Positions 16,222-26,230 of a DNA stretch of 64,000 nt are shown piece by piece. A program made the position numbers and the translations under genes. The stretch's first letter is position 1. Every line of letters starts with the position of its first letter. The DNA is from Botrimarina mediterranea (GTDB lineage: Bacteria > Planctomycetota > Planctomycetia > Pirellulales > Lacipirellulaceae). The notes under the pieces are model-generated. The model did not search any database. It saw nothing but the letters and a program-made list of their open reading frames with translations, and was not told where the DNA came from. Location: contig NZ_CP036349.1 in assembly GCF_007753265.1 (NCBI RefSeq), positions 1,583,363 through 1,647,362 of the forward strand. The letters are read 5' to 3'.

Positions 16222-17439
16222 TTACGGACCCTTGAGTCCGAGCAGCCGCAGCGCTTCGGCTTTGCTCGCGATCTGCCCATCGAGTTGTGCCGCCCGCGCC
16301 TGCGACAGTAAGTCGCCGAAGCCGGGGCCTGGGCGGCGGCCGGCGGCGATGAGGTCGGCGCCGTCGATCAGCGGCGGCGGGTCGAGTTGTTCTCGTGGCC
16401 AAGCGAGGCGTTCTTCGCAAAACCGCTGCGCTGCGTCGTCGCAGCCGAAGGCGTGACGCAGGGCGATTAGCTCGGCGCCCCCTTCTGCGGCGAGCAGCGG
16501 CTGAACGACAGACCAAGGCTTGGTGTCCGCGTCGTCGAGGCCGCGCTGATGATTCACCAGCCACGCCACGAGGTCGGCCTCCTTGTTGGTCCAGCGTAGG
16601 CCTCGGGCGACCGCGGCTGCCGCCTGCGGCTTAGCGGCTTCGCAAATTGCTGCCGCGAGCGCCAGTGGAGCCGAGCGATGGAACAACCGCTCTAGTCGTA
16701 GCGTCGCCGCATCGAACAACGCTTCGTCGTTCGCAAGCGGCTCGAGCACAAAAGGCAACAGCCCCGTCTCCTTCAAGAGCCGCAGCGCGCGCGGCGGGTC
16801 GGTCTCGGTGAGCATCCGGCGCACTTCGACGCCGATGCGTTCGGCGCTAATCGTACGAATCGCGTCGGCGTGCGCACGGATGGCGTCGGCGGTCGCCTCC
16901 TCGAGGGTGAAACGTAGCGACGCCGCGAACCGCACCGCGCGGAGCATCCGCAGCCGGTCTTCGCCGAAGCGTTCATCGGGCATACCGATCGCGCGGACGA
17001 CCATCCCGGCGATGTCTTGCTGCCCGCCGACGTAGTCAATGACACGCCCTTCCACTGGATCGAAGAAGAGACCGTTGATCGTGAAGTCCCGCCGCTTGGC
17101 GTCTTCTTCGGCGCTCGTGAAGTGGACCGCGTCGGGCCGGCGGCCGTCGCTGTAGCCGAGGTCGGTGCGGAACGTGGCGACCTCGATAGGATCGACGCCT
17201 TTCGGCCCCAGCACGGTGATCACGCCGAAGGCGGCGCCGACGGCGATCGTGCGGCGCTTGCCGAACAGCTCGCGCACGCGGTCGGGCGTCGCGTCCGTAG
17301 CGACGTCGTGGTCTTTGGGTGTCTTGCCGAGCAGCTGATCGCGCACGCACCCGCCCGCCCAAAGCGCCTCGTGCCCCGCGTCGCGCAATTGACGCACGAC
17401 CTCGACGGCGAACTCGCGGTTAGGATCGGCGTGGGACAT
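16222..17439 (-). CDS. cca: CCA tRNA nucleotidyltransferase / poly(A) polymerase family
   Basis: 405-residue class II nucleotidyltransferase that adds or repairs the 3' CCA of tRNAs. Residues 29-34 are GGCVRD, the catalytic pair is Asp43 and Asp45 in KDHDVAT, followed by the RRDFTINGL and FGEDRLRMLRAVRFAA motifs that bind nucleotide. The C-terminal half is helical as expected. Poly(A) polymerase paralogues share the fold, so the exact specificity is inferred. Both tRNA genes in this window lack an encoded CCA, consistent with the need for the enzyme. Starts 18 bases before a palindromic repeat and stops flush with another. Confidence 0.88.
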   Translation of the reverse strand: MSHADPNREFAVEVVRQLRDAGHEALWAGGCVRDQLLGKTPKDHDVATDATPDRVRELFGKRRTIAVGAAFGVITVLGPKGVDPIEVATFRTDLGYSDGRRPDAVHFTSAEEDAKRRDFTINGLFFDPVEGRVIDYVGGQQDIAGMVVRAIGMPDERFGEDRLRMLRAVRFAASLRFTLEEATADAIRAHADAIRTISAERIGVEVRRMLTETDPPRALRLLKETGLLPFVLEPLANDEALFDAATLRLERLFHRSAPLALAAAICEAAKPQAAAAVARGLRWTNKEADLVAWLVNHQRGLDDADTKPWSVVQPLLAAEGGAELIALRHAFGCDDAAQRFCEERLAWPREQLDPPPLIDGADLIAAGRRPGPGFGDLLSQARAAQLDGQIASKAEALRLLGLKGP

Positions 17440-17456
17440 AGCGTGAATTGCAGAGC

Positions 17457-17544
17457 TGTGGGAGGCGTCTCCAGACGCCGATGACGCGCACCATATCGTA
17501 TTCCGCCAGGAGACCGTAATCGGCGTCTGGAGACGCCTCCCACA
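17457..17544. repeat. Palindromic repeat, GGGAG-hairpin class, copy 2
   Basis: Both arms carry GGCGTCT-NN-AGACGCC, so this copy is symmetric. Located between the starts and stops of the cca and addA-like genes, both on the minus strand. Confidence 0.88.
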
Positions 17545-17565
17545 AGACAGAAAATGCGGCCGGCT

Positions 17566-20500
17566 TCACTGCTCCGCTTCTGCGGTCGATTGTCGGGCGT
17601 TGGCGATCGCTTCGGTGATTGCCAGCGCCGATTCAGCGTGCGCCTTGTCGTCCCAGGGGACGGCGTGCGACACGCCCGCTGCGAGGAAAACCAGCGTCAG
17701 CGATGCGGGCCGCTGGCCCGTGGCCGCCTCGATCGCATGGGCGTAGACCGCCATCTGCAGCGCGTAGTGCTCCGCCAGGATGGGGACACCGGCCGCGGCG
17801 GTGGCGTTCGTTTTGTAATCGACCAAATGCCAGCCGCCGCTGGCGTCTTGGTACAGCGCGTCGAGATAACCACGGATGGCCGCCGGTGGCGATCCGTCCG
17901 GCATCGGCCACGGCAAGAGGAACTCCGCCTCGCGCTCAAGTCGCGGCGCCGCACACATCGCGGCCCATTCGGGCGTTGTGACGAACCGCTTCACGAGCCG
18001 CTTCGCTTCCGCGGCGCCCTTGGCGATGTCGCGGCGTAGCTCTTGCAGCGCCTGGGCGTCGGCCCACGAGTTGATCGCGTTGTCCCAGTTGCTCGCCGTG
18101 GGGTCGAGCCGCTCGATGATCGCATGGACCAACGTGCCGAGCCGCCGGGGATCGACGCCCTTGCTCGCGCCGTCGGCCTCTTCGGTCGATGGCGCCGCGT
18201 CACGCCGCAACTCGCCGCCGATCCGTGAGACGCTGAACGTCACGATCTCGTCGGGCGATACGGTGATCGGCGCGACGGCTTGCGGCGCGGCGGCGGCTTT
18301 CACCTTGCCGGCGTCGATGGCTTCGATCGCTTCGTGTAGCGTTCGCCGTTTCGCTTCACCGGCGTCCGAAGCGGGCGGTGGGAGCGGAACGACCTCGACG
18401 AAGCGCTCGGCGCGGTCGTCATCGAGCAGCTGGCCTGTCGCCAAGTCGAACCGCTCGTTGAGCCGCACTATCCAGGGGCCTTCGAGCTTCGTCACCGCGG
18501 CGCCGTAGGAGCTCGACAAGATGAGCCGGTCGGCCGCCCGGGTGCAGGCGACATAGAACAGCCGGTCGCGTTCTTCGTCGTCGAGCGGCTTCTCGGCGGC
18601 CTTCCAGAAGTCCAGGCCGATCGGCGGGCCCTTCTTGTCGTCGTCCTCGGGACGCAGCGTCGGCTTGACCAGCGGGCCGAGCCGCCGATCGAAGACCGCC
18701 GTCGTGGTGTCGCCACGCGTCTTGCGGTTGAGGTCGGGGAGCACGACGATCGGGAACTCCAGGCCCTTTGAGGCGTGCACCGTCATCAGCCGCACGACGT
18801 CGGCGTCCCCCTCGGTCGTGGCGGCGAGCGCTTCCTTCGGGGGCGAGTGGATGAACTCTGTCAGCCGCGCGGCGAAACCCCGCAGGCCCGAGCCCGACGC
18901 GTCCGCTTCGCGCGCCTGCTCGTGGAGCTTTTCAAGGTTCGCCAGCTTGCGCTCGCCGAGAAACTCGGCGACGAGCGTCGCGTCGTATCCCGTGGCGTCG
19001 AACGCTCGGCGCAACAGTTCGGCGGCGCCGAGGCGGTCCTTGTCGCGGCGCAGCGCGGTGAGCACGTCGCGGGCCTGCGCCGCTTTGCGAGCGTCGTCAT
19101 CCAGCAGCTCGCGCGGCAGCTTCGACTGGAAGAGCCCTCCCGAGAGACCGCCGCTGCGAGCGAGCCAGAAGAGCGTCTCGTCGGTGAGGCCAAACAGCGG
19201 GCTCCGCAGCACGCCAGCCAGCGCGATCTCATCACATTCGCTGAGCACCGCCCGCAGAAGGTTGAGGACGTCGTAGACCTCTTGTTGTGCGTAGAAGGCG
19301 TGCCCGCCGACAAGGTAGTAGGGCAACCCCGCCTCGCGCAACGCTTGCTCGTACGCGGCCACGTCGCTGAGCGCGCGGAACAGGATCGCGAAGTCGCCGG
19401 GCGTGGCGGGACGGGCGGCGTCGCTCTCTTTGTCGTAGATGAGCGGCGCCTTGTCGTCGATCAACTGCCGGATACGGGCGGCGATCGTCGCGGCTTCGGC
19501 GGTGCGTTGCGCAGGGACGCTCTGGTCTTCTTCGGGCGGCGTCCACAGCATCTCGACCGCGGGCCGTGGGCCGACCTGTGGGCGGCTCGACCGCAGCGGC
19601 AGGTACTTCTCGCCGAAGATCGGCGCGAACATCGTGTTGACGAAGTCGAGCACCGCCGGCTGGCTGCGGAAGTTCTTGGAGAGCGTCAGCCGCCCGCCGG
19701 GGGGCGTCGCCGCTTGCATCTGCTCAAAGACCTCCGGCGCCGCGCCGCGGAAGCGGTAGATCGATTGCTTGAAGTCGCCGACGAAGAACAGCGTTCGGTC
19801 TTCCTCACCACCGTCGCTGCCGTCGCCGAGGATCGCTTGAACCAGCTCGGCTTGCAGCGGGTCGGTGTCTTGGAACTCGTCAACAAGCAAGACCCGTACG
19901 CGCCCCGCGATGCGGCGGCGGGCGTCTTCGAGCGCCTTGTCCGTCAGCAACCGGTGGGCTTCGACCAAGAGGTCGTCGTTGTCCAGGACGCCGCGCTCGC
20001 GCTTCGCGTTGCGGTAGTGCTTGGCGGCGTCGGCGGCGAGGTGTTGAAGTTGGATGCCCAATTCGGCGGCGCGGCGCATCGACTCGGGGTCGCCGGCGCG
20101 ACGCTGCTTGTCGAGCACGTCCCGCATCGCTTTGAGCAGGGCGGTGAACCGCGCCTTCGATTCTTTGTCGGGCCAATCTTTGACGCCACACAAGTCGCCG
20201 CGCCCGGCGACGCGGAAGTCGAGCATCCGCCGCAGCGCCCGCAGGGCGTCGTCTTGGTCTTTCGCGTCGGGGATCGCGCGGATCGCGGCGCCGAAGTCGA
20301 TGATCCAGTCGATGAAGCCCTCTTTGACGGGCGTTGCGGTTGTGATCAGTTCGAGCAGCTCCGTGACGAGCGGGCTCTGCAAGAACTCTTGTGCGTAACG
20401 CGGGGCGACGTGCTCGACGTAGAACGCCCGCCACGCCGTCACGAGGTCGTCGGGCTTCGCGCGGAGCCAGCGCCGGAAGTCGGGCGAAGTGGCGTCCTTG

Positions 20501-21069
20501 ACGAGCAGGTGGATGCGGTCCCGCAGACCGCCGAGGTCGAACTCCGCCGCGGTGGCGATCAGGTCGTCGGCCGCCTGGCCGTCGCGGGGGGCGAGCTGTT
20601 GCCGCAGGGCGTCGTCGATCGCGGCCGACTTCAGCACCGCCGCCTCGGCCGGGTCGAGCACCGAGAAGGCCGGGTCGATGCCCAGCTCAATGGCGTGGTC
20701 ACGGATCAGGCCGCTGGCGAACGAGTGGATCGTCGAGACTCGCGCCGCATCGAGCGAACGCAGCATGGTGCGCCAAAAGCCGACGCGATCCCCCTTCGCG
20801 TTCAAGAGCCGTTCGCGGCACTTCTCCCGGATGCGGTTACGCATCTCGCGCGCGGCAGCGTCGGTGAACGTGATCGCGACAAGCTCGTCGAACGACGCTG
20901 TGACGGTCGCCTCGTTCTCGGGGTCGAGGTGCGAAAGGAATCGCTCGGTGAGCACGAACGTCTTGCCGCAGCCGGCGCCGGCGTCGATGGCGATCGAGCC
21001 CGTGCCCGCCGAGAGGGCCTTCGACTGTTCTTCGGTGTAGGTGGGCTCGTTGCTGGTGGGGCGGGTCAT
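17566..21069 (-). CDS. addA: AddA-like UvrD/Rep helicase with C-terminal RecB-type nuclease
   Basis: 1167 residues. Superfamily 1 helicase motifs in order: I (GAGCGKT, residues 31-37), II (LLVDEFQDTDP), III (GDFKQSIYRFRGA), IV (NFRSQPAVLDF), V (MTVHASKGLEFP), VI (FYVACTRAADRL). The last 300 residues hold a PD-(D/E)XK nuclease (GYLDALY...VDYKT). ATG 21069 overlaps the stop of the upstream AddB-like gene by four bases, so the two are co-translated. In AddAB the complex degrades double-strand ends until a Chi-like site and loads RecA. The frame open beyond 21069 is the AddB gene in another phase. Confidence 0.9.
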   Translation of the reverse strand: MTRPTSNEPTYTEEQSKALSAGTGSIAIDAGAGCGKTFVLTERFLSHLDPENEATVTASFDELVAITFTDAAAREMRNRIREKCRERLLNAKGDRVGFWRTMLRSLDAARVSTIHSFASGLIRDHAIELGIDPAFSVLDPAEAAVLKSAAIDDALRQQLAPRDGQAADDLIATAAEFDLGGLRDRIHLLVKDATSPDFRRWLRAKPDDLVTAWRAFYVEHVAPRYAQEFLQSPLVTELLELITTATPVKEGFIDWIIDFGAAIRAIPDAKDQDDALRALRRMLDFRVAGRGDLCGVKDWPDKESKARFTALLKAMRDVLDKQRRAGDPESMRRAAELGIQLQHLAADAAKHYRNAKRERGVLDNDDLLVEAHRLLTDKALEDARRRIAGRVRVLLVDEFQDTDPLQAELVQAILGDGSDGGEEDRTLFFVGDFKQSIYRFRGAAPEVFEQMQAATPPGGRLTLSKNFRSQPAVLDFVNTMFAPIFGEKYLPLRSSRPQVGPRPAVEMLWTPPEEDQSVPAQRTAEAATIAARIRQLIDDKAPLIYDKESDAARPATPGDFAILFRALSDVAAYEQALREAGLPYYLVGGHAFYAQQEVYDVLNLLRAVLSECDEIALAGVLRSPLFGLTDETLFWLARSGGLSGGLFQSKLPRELLDDDARKAAQARDVLTALRRDKDRLGAAELLRRAFDATGYDATLVAEFLGERKLANLEKLHEQAREADASGSGLRGFAARLTEFIHSPPKEALAATTEGDADVVRLMTVHASKGLEFPIVVLPDLNRKTRGDTTTAVFDRRLGPLVKPTLRPEDDDKKGPPIGLDFWKAAEKPLDDEERDRLFYVACTRAADRLILSSSYGAAVTKLEGPWIVRLNERFDLATGQLLDDDRAERFVEVVPLPPPASDAGEAKRRTLHEAIEAIDAGKVKAAAAPQAVAPITVSPDEIVTFSVSRIGGELRRDAAPSTEEADGASKGVDPRRLGTLVHAIIERLDPTASNWDNAINSWADAQALQELRRDIAKGAAEAKRLVKRFVTTPEWAAMCAAPRLEREAEFLLPWPMPDGSPPAAIRGYLDALYQDASGGWHLVDYKTNATAAAGVPILAEHYALQMAVYAHAIEAATGQRPASLTLVFLAAGVSHAVPWDDKAHAESALAITEAIANARQSTAEAEQ

Positions 21070-24000
21070 CCGGCGGCCTCCACGTTGTCCGCGTTGGCTT
21101 CGTCGCTGACGGTGACGACCTTGCCAACGGACCGCGCTTGCGCGACGCGGCAGATCGTGCGGAACTCGCAGCTGCGTCCGCAGTGCTCGTCGTCGTTGTT
21201 CATCGGGAACTTTCCGTCGCGGACGTCGCGGACGAGCGTCTCGCATCTAGCCCGCACCGTCTCGACCGTGCCGAGCCACTCGTCCGACGCCCGCGCCTCG
21301 CCGTCCTCGAACACCACGAGCGGCAGCTGATTCGCGGGCGGCGCGACGAAGCCCCGCGATTGCAGGGCCCAGTAGCCGGCGCCGACGGGGATCGACTTCT
21401 CGCCCAGCAACAGCTTCTGCGCGGCGAGGGCATAGAGCACGGGCTGCAGTTGCTTGCCCGAGTTGATGTTCTCGACCTTCACCGAGTAGGACTTGGAGGT
21501 CTTGTAATCAACGACGGTGAACAGCACGTAGTCGCCGAACTTGGCCGTGTCGATGCGGTCGATGCGGCCCGAGATGAGCAGCACTTCGCCGCCGGGAAGC
21601 TTGAACTCAAACAGGTCGTTAACGCTATGTTCGTCCTCGACCCCATCGTCGCCGCTGCTCTTGCCAAAGCGAACTTCCAGCAGCGCCGGCTTCAAAGCGA
21701 CGCCGGCCTCGCTCCAGCGCTTGTCGGTTTCGTACTTCGCCTGTTGCTGCGCGTAGCTCTGCGCCCAAGTCGTGGCCTGCCGGGCCTCGATGCGTGCGAG
21801 CGCGGCCTCGTGTGCGGGGAGCTTGCCACTGGTGACTTGGGCCTCGATGCGCTGGACGAGCTTCGCCGTGAGCGCCTCGGCGGGGATCGATCGCAGCGAC
21901 TGGCCGTCGGCGAGTTCTTTGACGAGCTCGGTGAGGCACTCGGCGAGGGCGTCGTGCATCACCATGCCGCGGCGGCGGTAGTCGACGCCCAATGCCAACT
22001 CGCCCACCGGCTCCATGTTGAGCACGTGCCGGGCGAAGAACTTGAACGGGCACGTCGCCATCAGCTCGAGACGGCTCGCGCTCCACGGGTGTCCGGGGCC
22101 GAAGCGGTCGGCCAGTTGCAACGCCGCGGCATCGCTGGCGAAGACGCCCTCCCACGGCCCGAAGTCGTCGCCGCGCGCGCGGGCGTCGACCGATCGCAAG
22201 CCGTCGAGCAGGGCAGGGCCCCGCACCGCGCCGTACGCCGCTAGGCTCTTGGTGTCCCCCTCGACCGCTTGCAGCGCCGCTTGGATACGCAGCTCACGCA
22301 GCGAGGCGGGCGCCGCTTCGTGGTCGATGGCGGTGAGCAGCGGACGCTGGCCGGCTCGCAACGCGTTCGGTTCAAAGAGCCGTTCGACGTCGGTCACGTA
22401 CGGCGACGCCATCAACGGTTGGGCCGCGCTGTCGAGCGCGGGGTAGGCGAACGTGAGGCTCTGCGACGGCGTCGCGCACAACTCGTAAAAGTGCAGCATC
22501 GCCTCGTCGGCGCCCTCGGCGTCGGGCGATGCGAAGGCGCTCTCGCCCGCTTCGACGACGAGGAGGTGCGCGCACGGCAGGCCGATCGCGGTCGTTGTGC
22601 CCACCAATCGAACGCGGCCCTCGGCGGCGCCTTGCGTCGGGAGTCGCAAACGTCCCGCCCATGCGCGCACCAGCGCGTTCCATTCACGGCGTTGAAGCTT
22701 GCGGGGCTCGCGCTGGCGCCAGTGGGCGAGCGACTCGATCGCCGCGGCGGCCTCTTCGAGCACGTCCCCCGCGCGGCGGTCGTCGGGGTTCGCCGACGCG
22801 CCGATGCCCGCGTGGCCCAGCGCCCGCAGCGCCGCGTCGATCGCGTCGAGCCAGGCGAGCGGCGTGGCGTCGCCGGCCAGCTTGTCGCAGGCCGCTTCGA
22901 TCGTTTCGAGAACTCCCAACGCCAGCTTTGCTTTCCTGACGGACTCTATCAAACGCAGGCTAGCGTTGGTGGTGTCGAGTTCGGCGAGATGTCGGGCTTG
23001 CTGCAGCAAGTACGGACCGCCCGAAGGGATTTGTTGCTCTCGCACGAACCATTCGGCGGCGCCGCGATCCGCAAGCTTGGTGAAGTCGCTGCGTGACAGG
23101 ACGGCCAGCAACGCGTCGTATCGCCAGTTGCTCTCGACCAAGTCGAGCACCGCGCGGATGGCGCTGATGACGCCGGCGGTCTCGAGTCGTGGCGAGGCGT
23201 CGACCGCGACCGGCACACCGTACTCACGCAGCGCCTCGACGTAACGCGGCGCGGCCGCGTCGATCGATGGCGCGGCGAGGACGATGTCGCTCGGCCGTAC
23301 GCCGCTGGTGAGCAGCAGCTTGACGCGTCGGGCGACGCGGCGGGCCGTGTCGTGGGCGCTGCCGCCGGAGACGATGGCGACGCCGACGGAAGTGGGAAGT
23401 TGGGGGGCGTTGTCATCGAACAGGTGGCGCCGCACGTGGGCGAGCCCGGGCGGTATGGGGTCGGCCTCAACCGCCTGATGCAACTCAATCGCCGGGAGCA
23501 GCTTCTCCCAGCGTTCGCGCAGCCGCTTCGCCGCGGGGAGTTGTGACTCTGCGGGGTCGTCTTCGTCGGGGCCGGCGATCGCGATGGTCGCTTCGTCGAC
23601 GTTGGCCAGGATCGCGGCGATGAGCCCCTCCTCGATCGGCGTCAGCGCCAGCGGCAGGTCGATCACCAGCCGGCGGGGCGTGTTCGTGCGGTCCGCCTGC
23701 TGCGTCGCGACGAGGATCGCCTCTTCGTCATCGGCGAGGTTGTCGCGGTCCAGGGCGGCCGTGTAGTCGCGGTAGAGCCGGGCCAGGACGCCGCCGGCCT
23801 CTTCACCGTCGCTCTTGCGGAGAGCGCCGCTGGCCTCCTGGGGGCCGAGGCCCTTGCGACGCAAGTCGCGGAACCGCGAGCTGAGGAACGTCACCAGCCC
23901 CGGCGAGTCGATCAACGGCTCCAGGGGCCCCAGGGCTTGCTTGTGCTTCGCTGTGGAGGCGATCTCGGCCACCAGGGCCTGATGGGCCGCCGGGCTCAGG

Positions 24001-24266
24001 GTGAGCCTCGGTGTGAGCCTGGTGAGCCGGTCGGCGGCCTGCCGGAGCGTGAGTACCGAGACGGCCAGCCAGCCCCCGCCGCCGGCCGCGATCGAGTCCC
24101 GCCGGATGGTTGCCGCGGCGGCCGGCGAGGCGGCGATCCACCAGAGAGGCGCCGTCCGGTCGGGGGCGCCCGCAACCGCCTCCACCAAGCTCCGCCGCCG
24201 GGCCTGGGGGGACCCCGCTATCAGACGGCAGGTGAGGGCTCGCGGATTGGGGGGAATAGTGGCCAA
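21066..24266 (-). CDS. addB: AddB-like nuclease subunit with Fe-S cysteines
   Basis: 1066 residues. The C-terminal nuclease domain shows VDYKTSK and the four iron-sulfur cysteines expected for AddB: Cys739 (MATCPFKFF) and Cys1029, Cys1033, Cys1039 (HCGRSCEFRTIC). The N-terminal half resembles an inactivated helicase: the place of Walker A reads AGSPQARRRS, lacking GKT. Start is TTG at 24266 with the conserved-looking MATIPPNPRALTC; no Shine-Dalgarno is evident, so the start is tentative. Partner of the AddA-like gene that overlaps its end. Remote from well-studied Firmicute AddB in sequence, so the name rests on architecture and gene order. Confidence 0.83.
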   Translation of the reverse strand: MATIPPNPRALTCRLIAGSPQARRRSLVEAVAGAPDRTAPLWWIAASPAAAATIRRDSIAAGGGGWLAVSVLTLRQAADRLTRLTPRLTLSPAAHQALVAEIASTAKHKQALGPLEPLIDSPGLVTFLSSRFRDLRRKGLGPQEASGALRKSDGEEAGGVLARLYRDYTAALDRDNLADDEEAILVATQQADRTNTPRRLVIDLPLALTPIEEGLIAAILANVDEATIAIAGPDEDDPAESQLPAAKRLRERWEKLLPAIELHQAVEADPIPPGLAHVRRHLFDDNAPQLPTSVGVAIVSGGSAHDTARRVARRVKLLLTSGVRPSDIVLAAPSIDAAAPRYVEALREYGVPVAVDASPRLETAGVISAIRAVLDLVESNWRYDALLAVLSRSDFTKLADRGAAEWFVREQQIPSGGPYLLQQARHLAELDTTNASLRLIESVRKAKLALGVLETIEAACDKLAGDATPLAWLDAIDAALRALGHAGIGASANPDDRRAGDVLEEAAAAIESLAHWRQREPRKLQRREWNALVRAWAGRLRLPTQGAAEGRVRLVGTTTAIGLPCAHLLVVEAGESAFASPDAEGADEAMLHFYELCATPSQSLTFAYPALDSAAQPLMASPYVTDVERLFEPNALRAGQRPLLTAIDHEAAPASLRELRIQAALQAVEGDTKSLAAYGAVRGPALLDGLRSVDARARGDDFGPWEGVFASDAAALQLADRFGPGHPWSASRLELMATCPFKFFARHVLNMEPVGELALGVDYRRRGMVMHDALAECLTELVKELADGQSLRSIPAEALTAKLVQRIEAQVTSGKLPAHEAALARIEARQATTWAQSYAQQQAKYETDKRWSEAGVALKPALLEVRFGKSSGDDGVEDEHSVNDLFEFKLPGGEVLLISGRIDRIDTAKFGDYVLFTVVDYKTSKSYSVKVENINSGKQLQPVLYALAAQKLLLGEKSIPVGAGYWALQSRGFVAPPANQLPLVVFEDGEARASDEWLGTVETVRARCETLVRDVRDGKFPMNNDDEHCGRSCEFRTICRVAQARSVGKVVTVSDEANADNVEAAG

Positions 24267-24394
24267 AACGAGGTGAAATCGCCTGGGGGTGGGGTTATAA
24301 TGGACGTTTGTGAACTAAGTTTGCCATTACACCGCTGAGCGACGCTAGTCGCACCCCCCCGATTGGCCCCCCTGTTTACCAGCTGCCTATTTCA

Positions 24395-24443
24395 TTGACA
24401 GCACCGACGCGTAGTGGTTTACTGCTGACACGGAACAGTGTCA
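24395..24443 (+). promoter_or_regulatory. Possible promoter with palindrome upstream of the DUF1559 gene
   Basis: TTGACA (24395-24400), 17 bases, TTTACT (24418-24423), then a perfect inverted repeat TGACAC-N6-GTGTCA (24426-24443) where transcription would start. The 393 bases between addB and the DUF1559 gene hold no other gene; the leader RNA would be about 230 bases. Promoter assignment is inference from consensus match; the palindrome is seen directly. Confidence 0.35.
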
Positions 24444-24647
24444 CGGGCCCATGGTCCGTTTCTGCTGGATTGCTGGCTCTTCTGCAACGAGCATCGCGAG
24501 TCCCAACGCCACCGGAGGCACGACGCCGCCGATTGGCGGAGTTTTCGCGGGCGTTGGTTCGCAGCCGAGCCGATAAGAGAGGGTTCTACCGTCCGATCGG
24601 GCGGAGATCTTATTCCTGTTTTTCTTTTTCTTCGACGTTTTCTTTTG

Positions 24648-24654
24648 AAGGAGG
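24648..24654 (+). promoter_or_regulatory. Consensus Shine-Dalgarno of the DUF1559 gene
   Basis: AAGGAGG lies five bases before ATG 24660 and fixes that start against the longer open frame beginning at 24438. Confidence 0.85.
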
Positions 24655-24659
24655 TTCCC

Positions 24660-25931
24660 ATGAGGACCAACCCACGAATGCCACGGGGTTTTACCCTGGT
24701 GGAGCTGCTGGTGGTGATCGCCATCATCGGCATCCTGGTGGCGCTGCTCTTGCCGGCGGTTCAGGCCGCCCGTGAAGCGGCCCGCCGCAACAGCTGCTTG
24801 AACAACATCAAGCAGCTCGGCCTGGCGCTGCAGAATCACCACGACACGAAGCTGTACTTCCCGTTCGCGGGCTCGGCGCCGGCGTTTACGGGCTCGGCTG
24901 GAACGGCAGGCACTATGTTGTCGGGGACAGCTCACCCAAGTAGCGATCCCACTCTCGCGAACGGCACGGCCCAACGAGATGCGACTCCAACTGACGGCTT
25001 CAGCTGGATCGTGCAAATCCTACCGTTCATCGAAGGCAACACACTCTCCGACAAGATCTCGGACGCCTCGAACAACATGAAGGGCGACGCTTTCGTCACT
25101 GCGACGAATATAGCGCCGGGCTACACGTTGGTTGGTGGCACCCAAGCCCGACAACCTAAGACGAATCCCTTCTTTTGGGAGGTTCAGCTCGAAGAGGCAA
25201 AGTGCCCGAGCTATGACGGTGACGATGTCGGCGGCCTTGCTGCAACCGGCGAACTTGCTTCTGGCAATTACGTCTGCTTGCCGGCAACCCATTACGCAGC
25301 TGCTGGGCAGGGGCGCGGTCCTCTCGCTACTTCGGCGCCGGCAGCGAATCCCGCGAAGCCCGCTGACTGTCAGAGCGGTGCCTTTTGCGGCAACGGCGCT
25401 CTGCCCTTCCCGGGGTTCGTCTCTGGTAGGATCAATCGCAAGGGTCGCAACATGGCAGCCCTACGTGATGGAACTTCGAAGACAGCGATGTTCGCCGAGT
25501 CGCGTGAGCAGCATTACTCTGGCTGGTACAGCGCCTATGCCTCGTATGTCGTTGGAGTTTGGCCGAATCGCCCCGCTACTCCGGTTGCCCCTCGGGCAGC
25601 AGTGGCTGGAGACCTAGGCGCGAACGGCACCGCGAAGGGGCCCGTGGGCACCTGGACGCTTGCTGGTGTGAAGGGCATTGCGCTGAATCAAGGCACCAAC
25701 AAGACTGGAACTTCGGGTAACGTTAACCAGGACACCATCTGGTACACGAAGGCCAATCAGTTTCCGCATAATACGAGCAAGGAGCGTAAGTGGGGGCCGA
25801 GTTCAAACCACCCGGGTGTGACGTTGCACGCCTTCGGTGATGGCCACTCGAGCCCGATCCGTGACGACGTGGAGGCAGACGTTTACCTCCACACGATCAC
25901 GGCCGCCGGCAACGAGCCCAGCTCGCTGTAA
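24660..25931 (+). CDS. DUF1559 protein with prepilin-type N-terminal leader
   Basis: 423 residues. The N-terminus [19 protein letters not shown] is a type IV pilin-like leader: cleavage after Gly10, Glu at mature position 5, then a 20-residue hydrophobic helix and the DUF1559 sequence [11 protein letters not shown]. The C-terminus keeps the family pattern SSNHPGV...[12 protein letters not shown]1559 proteins are a hugely expanded planctomycete family of pseudopilin-like exported proteins whose role is not established. A perfect ribosome site and a strong terminator make this a well-expressed single-gene unit. The central part is visibly less GC-rich than the leader, as often seen where the variable domain has diverged. 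Confidence 0.93.
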   Translation: MRTNPRMPRGFTLVELLVVIAIIGILVALLLPAVQAAREAARRNSCLNNIKQLGLALQNHHDTKLYFPFAGSAPAFTGSAGTAGTMLSGTAHPSSDPTLANGTAQRDATPTDGFSWIVQILPFIEGNTLSDKISDASNNMKGDAFVTATNIAPGYTLVGGTQARQPKTNPFFWEVQLEEAKCPSYDGDDVGGLAATGELASGNYVCLPATHYAAAGQGRGPLATSAPAANPAKPADCQSGAFCGNGALPFPGFVSGRINRKGRNMAALRDGTSKTAMFAESREQHYSGWYSAYASYVVGVWPNRPATPVAPRAAVAGDLGANGTAKGPVGTWTLAGVKGIALNQGTNKTGTSGNVNQDTIWYTKANQFPHNTSKERKWGPSSNHPGVTLHAFGDGHSSPIRDDVEADVYLHTITAAGNEPSSL

Positions 25932-25972
25932 TTTCAGCTGGCTTCTGCTCGGCGGAATGCTTTGAACGATCG

Positions 25973-26009
25973 ACCGCCGCGGTGACCGCAAGTCGCCGCG
26001 GCGGTTTTT
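25973..26009 (+). terminator. Rho-independent terminator of the DUF1559 gene
   Basis: Perfect 10-bp stem ACCGCCGCGG / CCGCGGCGGT around a 13-base loop, followed by TTTTT. Starts 42 bases after the stop codon. Confidence 0.9.
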
Positions 26010-26029
26010 CTATTGGGATTTTTATGAAA

Positions 26030-26099
26030 TGAGCCGTCGGCGCTAGCCGCGGGTGAAACCGGGTACCCACGTTCACCCGCGGCTAGCGCCGACGGCTCA
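26030..26099. repeat. NGAG palindromic repeat (TGAGCCGTCGGC class), copy 1
   Basis: Two inverted arms with TGAG-CCGTCGGC-GCTA-GCCGCGGG around a 16- to 20-base centre. Identical arms occur at 28342-28409. Lies between the DUF1559 terminator and the rhodanese gene. Confidence 0.9.
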
Positions 26100-26230
26100 G
26101 CTGTTCTGGAGCGTCACTGCGGTACACTAGCCGTTTTCCGCTGGAGGCGTTTCACCCTCCCATCGCCTCTCCCTACAAAGGGAGAGAGCTTGAGCGCGCT
26201 TCGCTTATTTCAACTGCCATGGAGACTTGA

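Noticed and set aside
18775-21330. 851-residue open frame on the plus strand
   Set aside because: Antisense of the AddA-like gene; no domain-like sequence, rich in Arg/Gly/Val as expected of a shadow frame.
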